The position numbers were made by a program, and so were the translations under genes. Below the pieces are notes generated by a model, which saw nothing but the letters and a program-made list of their open reading frames with translations, was not told the DNA's origin and ran no database searches. Positions 1-7,552 of a stretch of 20,397 nt of DNA are shown here, piece after piece. This DNA is from Candidatus Rifleibacteriota bacterium. Lineage in GTDB: Bacteria; Riflebacteria; Ozemobacteria; Ozemobacterales; Ozemobacteraceae. Position 1 is the stretch's first letter; each line of letters begins with the position of its first letter. The stretch is taken from assembly GCA_029565415.1 (NCBI GenBank), contig JAKQOH010000138.1:1-20397 (forward strand), read 5' to 3'.

Positions 1-504
1 GAGAAGGCCGTCGAGCTGAAGCGGTGGATCCACAAGACGATCAAGGGGGTCACGGGCGACATCGAGACGTTCAGCTTCAACACGGCCGTGGCGAAGCTGA
101 TGGAATTCGTGAACGCGCTCTCCGACTTCGCCCGCAACACCGAACTGGCGGGCACGGCGCTGTGGGACGAGGCGGTCGATGCCCTGCTGCTCCTGCTGGC
201 CCCGATCATGCCCTACCTCGCCGAGGAGCTGTGGGACCGCACCGGCCGCGGCGCGCGGGGTCTGGTCCATCTGCAGGCCTGGCCGAAGTGGGATGAGGCG
301 GCGCTGGTCGAGGATGCGGTGAACCTCCCCGTCCAGGTGAACGGCAAGCTGCGCGACCAGGTGCGCGTGGCGATCGGCCTCTCCGACGACCAGGTGCGCG
401 AGGCCTGCATGAAGAGCGAGAAAGTCGCGAAGTTCCTCGAGGGCAAGACGATCGTGAAGTTCATCCATGTGCCGAAGCGCATGGCCAGCTTCGTCGTAAA
501 ATAA
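1..504 (+). CDS. leuS: Leucyl-tRNA synthetase, C-terminal part (5' end outside window)
   Basis: Leucyl-tRNA synthetase charges tRNA-Leu with leucine in the cytoplasm. Only the last 167 residues are present, read in frame from the first base, so the catalytic and editing domains lie upstream of the window. What is visible is the helical anticodon-binding domain, including the segment LAPIMPYLAEELW that is typical of class Ia synthetases, followed by the small C-terminal domain with PVQVNGKLRDQVRV. In the E. coli enzyme the matching stretch is VQINGKVR. The protein ends in a run of basic and hydrophobic residues (VPKRMASFVVK), which is also the usual LeuS ending. The stop codon TAA is followed 12 bases later by a strong terminator. 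The assignment rests on recalled family sequence and is very secure. Confidence 0.97.
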   Translation, partial: EKAVELKRWIHKTIKGVTGDIETFSFNTAVAKLMEFVNALSDFARNTELAGTALWDEAVDALLLLLAPIMPYLAEELWDRTGRGARGLVHLQAWPKWDEAALVEDAVNLPVQVNGKLRDQVRVAIGLSDDQVREACMKSEKVAKFLEGKTIVKFIHVPKRMASFVVK

Positions 505-516
505 TGCTGCGAATAC

Positions 517-551
517 AAAGCCCCGGCAGGTGACCGCCGGGGCTTTGCTTT
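517..551 (+). terminator. Intrinsic terminator after leuS
   Basis: A perfect 11-bp inverted repeat (AAAGCCCCGGC, 517-527, and GCCGGGGCTTT, 536-546) flanks an 8-base loop, and the T-rich stretch TTTGCTTT follows. It ends only about 20 bases before the ATG of the next gene. Either it terminates leuS incompletely, or the downstream genes have a promoter inside leuS or overlapping the hairpin. Confidence 0.85.
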
Positions 552-570
552 CGCCGGAGCACGGAGAACC

Positions 571-1362
571 ATGAGATTCGACGAGGGTCGGGAAGAGGCG
601 GTCGCGGGCGGAATCCGCGAAGCCCTGGACCGCGCCGTGGCGCTGGCGTTTCTCGTGACGGCCGGGCTGGTCGGTGCCGGCCACCTCGGCCTCGTCGGAA
701 GCGGCCTCTCCTGGAGCCTCGCCGTCCGCGAGCCCGTGCTCGTCGAACGGCTTGCCGCGATCGCCGCCTGGGATCTGGGAAGCGCCTTCCTCGTGCTGCG
801 TGCGTGGCGCCGCCCCTGCTGGCGAAGCCGTGCCGGCGAGGCGCTGCTGGCGCTGATCGCGAGCCTGATCCTGTGGCGGGTTCTTCTGGGGGTGGCCGTC
901 AACCTGGCTGCCGGCATCATTCCGGGACTGGTTCCGGCCTGGGCGGCCGCTTTTGCGCCCCCCCTGAACGCCGATCTCGTGGGTTCCGGCGTCGGCCTGG
1001 CAGGTCTCTGGATGTTCGCGCTCGCGCTCGGTATCGCGAAGGAAACGATCGCCCGCGGCCTGTTCCGGACCGACGAACGGCTCGATTCCCCCCTGTGCAA
1101 CCTGTTCGCCTGGCACCACCGGAAAGACGCGGTGTTCACGCTGCTGGGGACGCTGGCGGCAACGGTCACGGCATGGGGAGGCGCCTCCGCTGGCGGTATG
1201 GGGATCGTCGTGGCCATCGTCAAACTGGCTCTGCTGGGAACGGCGTGCACCGCCCTCGTCTCGCGATGTCTCTCGCCGCTTCTCTCGACGACGGATGTCG
1301 CCACCGGGGAACGGAGGCGTGATAAAATGGGGCCGGCAGGGGAGGATGGGAAAGACGGATGA
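571..1362 (+). CDS. Hypothetical six-helix membrane protein
   Basis: I do not recognise a family. The 263-residue protein begins with an acidic and amphipathic stretch of about 20 residues. Hydrophobic segments follow near residues 22-46, 60-78, 90-118, 137-157, 186-203 and 208-231, and the tail is short and charged. This predicts a polytopic inner-membrane protein. There is no clear signal peptide or catalytic motif. GGAG about 7 bases before the ATG supports this start. The stop TGA overlaps the ATG of the next gene by four bases (ATGA), so the two are probably translationally coupled. It is the first of four consecutive genes ending with an ATPase-like protein, which suggests a membrane complex, but its function is unknown. 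Existence of the gene is well supported by codon bias and the overlap. Confidence 0.8.
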   Translation: MRFDEGREEAVAGGIREALDRAVALAFLVTAGLVGAGHLGLVGSGLSWSLAVREPVLVERLAAIAAWDLGSAFLVLRAWRRPCWRSRAGEALLALIASLILWRVLLGVAVNLAAGIIPGLVPAWAAAFAPPLNADLVGSGVGLAGLWMFALALGIAKETIARGLFRTDERLDSPLCNLFAWHHRKDAVFTLLGTLAATVTAWGGASAGGMGIVVAIVKLALLGTACTALVSRCLSPLLSTTDVATGERRRDKMGPAGEDGKDG

Positions 1363-1934
1363 ATGATGTGACGGCGTTTTTCGAGCTGCGTGCCCTCGGC
1401 TACTTTTTTGCCCATCTGGGCCAGGTTGTCATCGGAACGGGTGTCCTCGGCGCCTTTTTCTGGCTTGCCGTGGCGATGCTTGCCGGCCTGACGGTTGCGA
1501 TCCTGGTCCTGCTGGTCATGCCGCGCATTCTCGAAGACTACGTCAAAATTTACAACTGGTATGTGAATTCGGATTTCTACGTGATCTTCGAGGAGAAGAT
1601 CGAGGTGCGGTTCGTGTTCAAGCTGGTGTTTCTGCCCATCTACCTGGTGCTCTCCCTGTTTTTCCTCACCGTGAACCTGATGGTGCGCACCGCGTATCAC
1701 CTTGTCGCCCGCATGAACCTGGTGAGGTGCGTGAACTGCCGCGCCCGGATCGAGTGGGGCGAGGGGACCGTCACCTGCCATGTCTGCGGGGACCGGATCG
1801 TCGGTGCCGTGACCAAGACCTGCCCGGGCTGCAACGCCAAACCCAACGCCGTGCGCTGCCCCTACTGCGGCTTCCTGGTGTTCATCGATCTCGCCGGCCA
1901 GGCGCCGACCAGTCGGGCCGGACGAAAGAGCTGA
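1359..1934 (+). CDS. Small membrane protein with two C-terminal zinc ribbons
   Basis: The 191-residue protein has a long hydrophobic region at about residues 22-54 and another at 88-110, then a soluble C-terminal tail with four CxxC pairs: C124/C127, C140/C143, C155/C158 and C167/C170. This spacing is that of two tandem zinc ribbons (double zinc ribbon type). Such domains usually act as structural or protein/nucleic-acid-binding modules. Between the membrane segments lies an aromatic, charged stretch (YVKIYNWYVNSDFYVIF). It is translationally coupled to the preceding gene (ATGA) and lies three bases before the next. No enzyme function is evident. The zinc-ribbon call is direct from the cysteine pattern; the idea that it anchors partners at the membrane is inference. 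Confidence 0.8.
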   Translation: MNDVTAFFELRALGYFFAHLGQVVIGTGVLGAFFWLAVAMLAGLTVAILVLLVMPRILEDYVKIYNWYVNSDFYVIFEEKIEVRFVFKLVFLPIYLVLSLFFLTVNLMVRTAYHLVARMNLVRCVNCRARIEWGEGTVTCHVCGDRIVGAVTKTCPGCNAKPNAVRCPYCGFLVFIDLAGQAPTSRAGRKS

Positions 1935-1937
1935 GCC

Positions 1938-3572
1938 ATGGTCATCCGATCGCGAAACCGGGTATATTATTATGATCGACATATATCAGACGCTTTCTTG
2001 CGTCTGGCGGTTGTCGCCCTGGCGTTGTTCGCCGCCGTTTCCGCCTGGCTGATGCTGCTGCGCACCGACCTCTTCATCGACGCCGTGTTCTGGCCGCGGC
2101 TCCAGGACGAGATCGCCGATCTCGCCGGCAAGGAAGTGACGAAGCTCGGCATGTCGGAGCAATCCCTGCTCACGCGGGTCATGCACGAAATGGAGAAGGA
2201 CCGGGCCGGAATCACGAAGTTTCCCGAGTATGCCGAGCGGTTGTCGCCGAACAACCAGGCGATCGAGCTGATCCGCATGCGGCTGATGGTGCTGCGGCTG
2301 ATGGTCCGGTCCGTCGGGGCGCTTTTCCTGGCCCTCTTCATCCTCCTGTTCATCGTCCTTCGGGTGATCTACGGCGGCGCCGAACGTCGCTGGAAGCTGT
2401 TCCACTGGCTGTACGGCCAGTTCAACAAGGACGGGGTCGCCCGGCAGCCGTACGGCCTGGTCCGTTCGATGACCCCCTTCCAGCGGAAGGTGTTCGAAAT
2501 GGCCTTCGCCGCCTCGAAGGGGCATCCGGATGGCAGCCTCGAGTTCGATCTCGGCAAGATGGCCTCCCAGCTCTGGCCAGGCGAGGAGACGCTCACAGAC
2601 CGCCGGCGCGGCATGCTCTCGATTGCCTTCACCGAGCTGTGCGACGAGTTTTTCTACTTCCAGATTTCGGGACCGAGAGGCGTCGCGATCCGCACCTATT
2701 GCCCCCTGATTCCGTTCGAGGAGCAGGTGAAACGCGAATGGGTGCGCGATTCCGCCGGCCGCGAAGTCGAAACGTTCACGGCGGGGCGATTCCGGTTTTC
2801 GCCGCCGCTGTATGAGGAGCATCTGCGGAACCGGTATCCGAAGCTGCCGCATCCCGTAGCTTATGCGCTCGACGACCGGCGCCACCCCTTCGCGTTCCGG
2901 ATCTACCTGACCCTCTGGGAACTGTTGGTAGAGCGGAACCGGATCGATCTCGCCTCGGCCGGCCCCGAAGCCGGCAGCACCTCGAGTGCGGTGGAGCTTT
3001 CGCTGATGTCGTTGATCGAGCGAGCCTGTCTCGAGATGAGCGACGGCCATGACGAAAGCCTGCTCGAACAGCTTCATCAGGATCTCGGGCGGCTCAAGGA
3101 GCTCGGCTTCTTGCGCGGATGGTCGGTCGAGGAAAACGGGGAGCCGGTGCATCCCGGGTGGTATCGGACGGGCTCGCTGTTCATCTATGATGCCGCATCG
3201 AACACGTATCACATGAATTCCGGCCTCATCCTCCGGAAGATCTACCGGTTCGATCTGGCCTCCTGGACGGACCTCGAAAAGATCCGCATCGAGCGCCGCC
3301 GCTGTGCCTTCGTCGACAACCTGAACACGCCCTGTTCGCGGCTGGCCATGCCGGGCAGCCCCTACTGCCGGCGCCATGCGAAGGCCCTCGACTTCGAGAC
3401 GCCGAAGCTGTTCTACGAGAAGGTCAAGGCTCTCACGGCGCCCGACGAGGGGGATGCAACCAGGGATCCTCAGACCTACACCGAAGCCGATCTCGAGGCA
3501 ACGCCGGCCGTCATCATCACCCCGCCTCCTCCGCAGGAACCCCCGCCCGATTCCGAATCCGGGACCAAGTGA
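1938..3572 (+). CDS. Two-helix membrane protein with winged-helix-like region and C3H zinc knuckle
   Basis: I do not recognise the 544-residue protein as a whole. Hydrophobic helices lie near residues 21-41 and 122-145 and enclose a loop of about 80 residues, probably extracytoplasmic. The large remainder should be cytoplasmic. Residues 178-260 and 285-405 read like two winged-helix units: helical stretches, a basic segment, then a strand pair such as LGRLKELGFLRGW. They recall plasmid replication initiator proteins (RepA/Rep_3 type), though this is only a pattern-level resemblance. C456, C466, C477 and H480 form a C-x9-C-x10-C-x2-H knuckle similar to the zf-C3Hc3H family. The tail is proline- and acid-rich. 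It starts three bases after the preceding stop and its own TGA overlaps the next gene's GTG start. The N-terminal codons 9-18 are strikingly AT-rich. Confidence 0.75.
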   Translation: MVIRSRNRVYYYDRHISDAFLRLAVVALALFAAVSAWLMLLRTDLFIDAVFWPRLQDEIADLAGKEVTKLGMSEQSLLTRVMHEMEKDRAGITKFPEYAERLSPNNQAIELIRMRLMVLRLMVRSVGALFLALFILLFIVLRVIYGGAERRWKLFHWLYGQFNKDGVARQPYGLVRSMTPFQRKVFEMAFAASKGHPDGSLEFDLGKMASQLWPGEETLTDRRRGMLSIAFTELCDEFFYFQISGPRGVAIRTYCPLIPFEEQVKREWVRDSAGREVETFTAGRFRFSPPLYEEHLRNRYPKLPHPVAYALDDRRHPFAFRIYLTLWELLVERNRIDLASAGPEAGSTSSAVELSLMSLIERACLEMSDGHDESLLEQLHQDLGRLKELGFLRGWSVEENGEPVHPGWYRTGSLFIYDAASNTYHMNSGLILRKIYRFDLASWTDLEKIRIERRRCAFVDNLNTPCSRLAMPGSPYCRRHAKALDFETPKLFYEKVKALTAPDEGDATRDPQTYTEADLEATPAVIITPPPPQEPPPDSESGTK

Positions 3573-6500
3573 CCGTGGAGGGTGGTGTCAGAAACGATCG
3601 CAAGGCACGTCCGCGCCGGCCTCCGTCCGAGGAGGAGGCCCCGCGCCTTCCGACGCCGGATCCGCGCAGAGAAACGGTGATCCCTTCCCCCGACCAGATC
3701 GGTGGGCTTTCCGAACCGGATGTCGAAGACCGCCGACGCCGGTTTGGCCTGAACAGGCTGTCTCTCCCGCCCCGTCCACCCTGGTGGCTGGGATGGCTCC
3801 GTCAGTTCGACGATCCGATCATCCGCCTTCTGCTGGGAACCGCCGTCATCATGGCCCTGATCGGCGTATCCGAAGGAAGCATGATCGAGACGGCCGTCAT
3901 CTGCCTCATTGTCACGCTTGCCACCCTGATCGGCTTCATCAGCGAGGAACGGGCCGACCGGGAGTTCGATCTCCTCGCGGTGGCCCGGGAGTGCGTGCCG
4001 GTGCGGGTCGTCCGGAACGGGGCCCTGGCTTCCGTTTCGCGCTCCGAGATCGTCGTCGATGACATCGTCTGGCTGGAAGCGGGCGACGAGGTGCCCGCCG
4101 ACGGCCTGCTGATCCGCGGCCAGGCCGTGGAGATCGATGAGTCGAGGCTCACTGGCGACCTCCGGCCGGTATTGAAATGGCCTTCCGACCGGCTTTCCGT
4201 GGCTGTCATCGGGGTCGGAACGGCCAGCCCCGACCGGCTGCTTCGGGGCTCGGCCGTCCGCCAGGGGCGCGGGCTGATGCGGGTGACGGCCGTTGGCGAC
4301 GCGACGGAGCTCGGCCGCGCCGGGGGACAGGCGTCTGCCGAACGGGAGGAGCCTTCCCCGCTCCGGAAACAGCTCGACGGCCTCGGCCGGGCCATCGCCT
4401 TCTTCGGCGTCACCGCGGCGGCCGTCATCTTCGCCGTTCTGGTGGCCGGCCGCGTGACGACCGGCAGCATCGTGATTCCGCCCGGCCAGGCGTGGGCCCA
4501 TCTGTGTCTGGGCGCCGGTGTCGCGGCCGCTCTGCTTCCGTTCTGGCTTCCGACGGCCCTCGACATTCTCGGTCTGGCGGGGTTCGAGATCACGGGACGG
4601 GACCTGTTCGCCGGTGCCGGCCTGCCGCCCTGGTTGCTCGGAATACGTTGGGGATGCACGGTTGCCGGAATCGGCCTCCTGTTCGGTTGGGCTGCCGGCA
4701 TTCTTCCCTTCAGCCTTGCGGCGTGGGGAAGCCGCCCCCTGGAGGCCGCGTTGCTCCAGGATCTTCTCCAGGCCATCGCCCTCATCGTCGTCGCCGTCCC
4801 GGACGGGCTGAGCATGAGCATCACGCTGTGTCTGGCCTGGGGCATGCGCCGGCTTCTGGCCGGCCGGACGATCGTTCGCCGGCTGCATGCCTGCGAGACG
4901 ATCGGTGCCGTGACGGTCATCTGCACCGGAGACACGGGAGCCATGATGGAGCCGCGTCTCTCCGTCGGCTCTTACCTGGAAGGGACCATCTCCCGGGATG
5001 CTGCTCTGGCGCCCCATCCGCTTCTTGCCGAGGCCATCTCCGTGAATGCGACAGCCCATCTGGCGCGCCGGTGCGACGACCCCCCCGTGACGATCGGCGA
5101 TCCGCTCGAGGGTGCTCTGCTGTTCTGGCTGCGGGACCGGGGCATTTCCTATCTCGGTCACCGCACCGGCTTCGAGCTGGTCAGACAATGGCATGCGGGG
5201 CCCGACACCTGGTTCATGGCCACTCTCGGCCGGCCGGGAGGCGACGAAAATCCGGCCGACGGCAGGAGGCTCCATGTGAAGGGGCCTGCCGAGCTCCTGC
5301 TGAAACGGTGCCGCAGGATCCTGGAGGGCGGTGTCACACGCCCCCTCGCAGCCGATGCCGCGGCGCGGAGAGACCTGGAGACGAGCCTGCGAAGCCTCGC
5401 AGCGGATGGCCGGGTGATCGGGTTCGCCATGCGCGCAACGACCGGAAGCGAGCCGGCAGATCCCCTCGAGGACCTCGTCTGGCTGGGTGCCGTCCTGATA
5501 TCCGGGACGATCTCCCCCGAGACGGCCGCCGCCCTCGACCAGTGTCTCCGCGCCGGAATCCGGGTGACGCTCGTGACATCCGAGACCCCCGAACACGCCG
5601 AGAAGATCGCCCGGAAAGCCGGGCTCGTCGGAGGGCCGGCCGCGCCGTGCCAGGTCATGACCGGTGAGGCTCTCCGGCGCGTGATCGGGGCTTCCGGCAC
5701 GCACCTTGCCGAGCTGCCCAGGGTGCTGGCACGCGCCGGGACAGGCGACCGCTCGTCCCTGGTCGATCTGCTCCGGCGTCGGGGGGAGGTCGTCGCCGCC
5801 ATCGGCGAACGGGAGGCCGATGCCTCCGTGCTCCGACAGGCCGACATCGGTCTGGTCATGGGAAACGGCGCATCCGACAGGGTTCGCGCCTCCGGAGATC
5901 TCGTGCTGCTCGACGAGGGGCTCCACGCCCTTCTCGCCGCCGTCCGCTGGGGCCGGTCGCTGTTTCTGAACATCCAGCGGTTCCTCGTGTTCCAGCTCTC
6001 GGTGAACGTGATGGCCCTCGGCATCAACCTGATCGGCCCGTTCATCGGCGTGCGCCTCCCGCTGACGATTCTCCAGATGCTGTGGGTGAATATCATCATG
6101 GATATATTTGCGGCGCTTGCCCTGGCGACCGAGCCGCCCCACCCGGGCATCCTGGATGATCCGCCGCGGTCGAGCCGGGCCTTCATCGTCACGAGACCGA
6201 TGCTGAAAGCCATCCTGACGACGTCGGCCGTGTGCATGTCCGCCTTCGTCGTCATCCTGCGCTCCTGGCAGCGGCCCGACGGGGAAATCGACGCCCGTCA
6301 CCTGACCTGGTTTTTCTGCCTGTTCGTGTTCGTCCAGCTCTGGAATCTGGTGAACGCGCGAGGCTTCGGGGCGCGCCGTCCGCCCTGGCTCGGCATCGGC
6401 GAGAACCCCTGGTTCGGGGCCATGTTCCTGGTGACGCTCGTCGCCCAGGTGCTCATCGTCCAGATGGGGGGCGAGGTGTTCCGTACCATCCCCCTTTCGC

Positions 6501-6595
6501 TCGGGGAATGGGCGCTCCTGCTTGCGGCAACCTCGCCGCTGCTCCTGCTGGGCCGCGTGCTCGGGGCTCCCGGGGCCAGGCGTTCCTCCGGCTGA
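3569..6595 (+). CDS. PMCA-like P-type ATPase homologue with lost catalytic motifs (pseudo-ATPase)
   Basis: The 1008-residue protein has the full layout of a P2-type (PMCA-like) Ca2+ ATPase. The actuator domain carries GDEVPADG at 172-179. M4 contains AVPDGL at 409-414 (family AVPEGL), the HACETIG link follows at 440-446, and the nucleotide domain has KGPAE at 571-575. M5-M6 contain LWVNIIMD at 838-845 and then ALATEPP. The chemistry is missing: TGES is TGDL (195-198), CSDKTGT is CTGDTGA (452-458, Gly454 where the phosphorylated Asp should be), DPxR is GTIS, TGD is TSE, and GDGxND is GEREAD (746-751). The predicted membrane ion-site positions Asp412, Asn813, Asn841 and Asp845 remain. An insertion with two hydrophobic segments separates M3 from M4. 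The N-terminal 40 residues are basic and proline-rich. The GTG start overlaps the previous stop. No frameshift or stop is present, so it looks maintained rather than decaying. Confidence 0.88.
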   Translation: MTVEGGVRNDRKARPRRPPSEEEAPRLPTPDPRRETVIPSPDQIGGLSEPDVEDRRRRFGLNRLSLPPRPPWWLGWLRQFDDPIIRLLLGTAVIMALIGVSEGSMIETAVICLIVTLATLIGFISEERADREFDLLAVARECVPVRVVRNGALASVSRSEIVVDDIVWLEAGDEVPADGLLIRGQAVEIDESRLTGDLRPVLKWPSDRLSVAVIGVGTASPDRLLRGSAVRQGRGLMRVTAVGDATELGRAGGQASAEREEPSPLRKQLDGLGRAIAFFGVTAAAVIFAVLVAGRVTTGSIVIPPGQAWAHLCLGAGVAAALLPFWLPTALDILGLAGFEITGRDLFAGAGLPPWLLGIRWGCTVAGIGLLFGWAAGILPFSLAAWGSRPLEAALLQDLLQAIALIVVAVPDGLSMSITLCLAWGMRRLLAGRTIVRRLHACETIGAVTVICTGDTGAMMEPRLSVGSYLEGTISRDAALAPHPLLAEAISVNATAHLARRCDDPPVTIGDPLEGALLFWLRDRGISYLGHRTGFELVRQWHAGPDTWFMATLGRPGGDENPADGRRLHVKGPAELLLKRCRRILEGGVTRPLAADAAARRDLETSLRSLAADGRVIGFAMRATTGSEPADPLEDLVWLGAVLISGTISPETAAALDQCLRAGIRVTLVTSETPEHAEKIARKAGLVGGPAAPCQVMTGEALRRVIGASGTHLAELPRVLARAGTGDRSSLVDLLRRRGEVVAAIGEREADASVLRQADIGLVMGNGASDRVRASGDLVLLDEGLHALLAAVRWGRSLFLNIQRFLVFQLSVNVMALGINLIGPFIGVRLPLTILQMLWVNIIMDIFAALALATEPPHPGILDDPPRSSRAFIVTRPMLKAILTTSAVCMSAFVVILRSWQRPDGEIDARHLTWFFCLFVFVQLWNLVNARGFGARRPPWLGIGENPWFGAMFLVTLVAQVLIVQMGGEVFRTIPLSLGEWALLLAATSPLLLLGRVLGAPGARRSSG

Positions 6596-6601
6596 GAAGT
6601 C

Positions 6602-7552
6602 TCAGGCGGTCCGTTTCCGGAGCAGCCGCATGGCTGTCAGCGCGACGACGGTGAAGGCGAGGCTGAACAGGACGGCCTGCCGGTCGAACGGCACCAGCAG
6701 CAGGGTCGTCACGAACTCGATGGCGATCAGCACGAGCAGGAACCAAACGACGTGTTGACGCGGCTGCCACGAGCAGAATGCCGCGCCGAGGGGCGCCCCG
6801 AACGCGACGATCGGGGCGGCGCACAGCCACATCGGCAGGACGTCGGGGGCGAGGGTGCCCGAGAGCAGCCGGAACAGGAAGCCGATCATCGAGACGCTTC
6901 CCATCAGCACGACCGTCGTCCGGGTGCCGATCTTTTCGTCGATGCCGTACCGCAGGCACAGCACCACGAACAGCACGACATCGGCGCCGCTTCCGACCAG
7001 GGCAGAGATCAGCCCGCCCAGCGCCCCGGTCATCAGAAAGGCGAACCACCGGTGCGGCGGCGAAATATCTATTGTTTCAGCTATTTTTCTCGGTGCGCGG
7101 TTGAGATGCCAGAGGAAGAAACCGAAACAGAGCGTGAACAGGGTGAAGATGATCTTGGGGTAGGGGGCCGGAACGAGGGGCGCCAGCCACAGGAGGCCGG
7201 GAACGAGGGTGGCGGCCGCCCCGGCCAGCGTCCAGGCGTAGACGCCCGGAAGCCACGCATACCCGCTCCGGATGATGATGAGCGCGCCGCAGGTCATCCC
7301 GACGGACTGGATCGCGAGCGCGAAGTCGCGGGCCGTTTCCGAGGGGATGTGGAGCAGTTTGGTGAATACGGGGAAGGCGACTGCGCCACCGCCTTCCGCT
7401 GTCGCCCCCGCCACGAACGAGCCCAGGGTCATGGTCAGAGAAACCGGCCAGTGTTGCCGGAACAGGGGGCCGTTTCCGGTAGACAGCATGAACACGGCCC
7501 AGGCGGCGAAGACCAGCCAGGAGATCAGGAAACGGCGGGAAAGGATGATCAT
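6602..7552 (-). CDS. TauE/SafE family membrane exporter
   Basis: This family moves small sulfur-containing or organic anions (sulfite, sulfoacetate and related compounds) across the inner membrane; the substrate here cannot be told. The 316-residue protein has about eight hydrophobic helices in two halves. The first half carries the glycine-rich signature SFVAGATAEGGGAVAFP (45-61) and the second a related copy GLISALVGSGAD (180-191), as expected for the duplicated TauE fold. I chose the ATG at 7552 because it overlaps the TGA of the upstream ATPase gene by four bases and removes an implausible arginine-rich extension. It is therefore the second gene of a two-gene operon with that ATPase. Its stop lies six bases from the stop of the convergent pseudo-ATPase gene. 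Codons 156-163 form an AT-rich patch with two ATA codons. Confidence 0.87.
   Translation of the reverse strand: MIILSRRFLISWLVFAAWAVFMLSTGNGPLFRQHWPVSLTMTLGSFVAGATAEGGGAVAFPVFTKLLHIPSETARDFALAIQSVGMTCGALIIIRSGYAWLPGVYAWTLAGAAATLVPGLLWLAPLVPAPYPKIIFTLFTLCFGFFLWHLNRAPRKIAETIDISPPHRWFAFLMTGALGGLISALVGSGADVVLFVVLCLRYGIDEKIGTRTTVVLMGSVSMIGFLFRLLSGTLAPDVLPMWLCAAPIVAFGAPLGAAFCSWQPRQHVVWFLLVLIAIEFVTTLLLVPFDRQAVLFSLAFTVVALTAMRLLRKRTA

Noticed and set aside
213..1982. A 589-codon minus-strand open frame across leuS and the first two cluster genes
   Set aside because: It crosses a terminator and three real genes and shows no protein family features.
4919..4945. Frameshift or sequencing error as the cause of the missing DKTGT in the ATPase-like gene
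   Set aside because: No one-base shift restores DKTGT, the flanking HACETIG and following sequence stay in frame, and four other distant motifs are also replaced.
3476..6301. A 941-codon open frame on the minus strand opposite the pseudo-ATPase gene
   Set aside because: Its translation is rich in Arg, Gly, Asp and His with no domain or hydrophobic pattern, while the plus strand encodes a clear ATPase-like protein. Long antisense frames are expected in GC-rich codon usage.
6592..6605. CTGAGAAGTCTCAG inverted repeat between the convergent stop codons, considered as a bidirectional terminator
   Set aside because: The loop would be only two bases with six-base arms and there is no T-tract on either side; much of it is the two stop codons.
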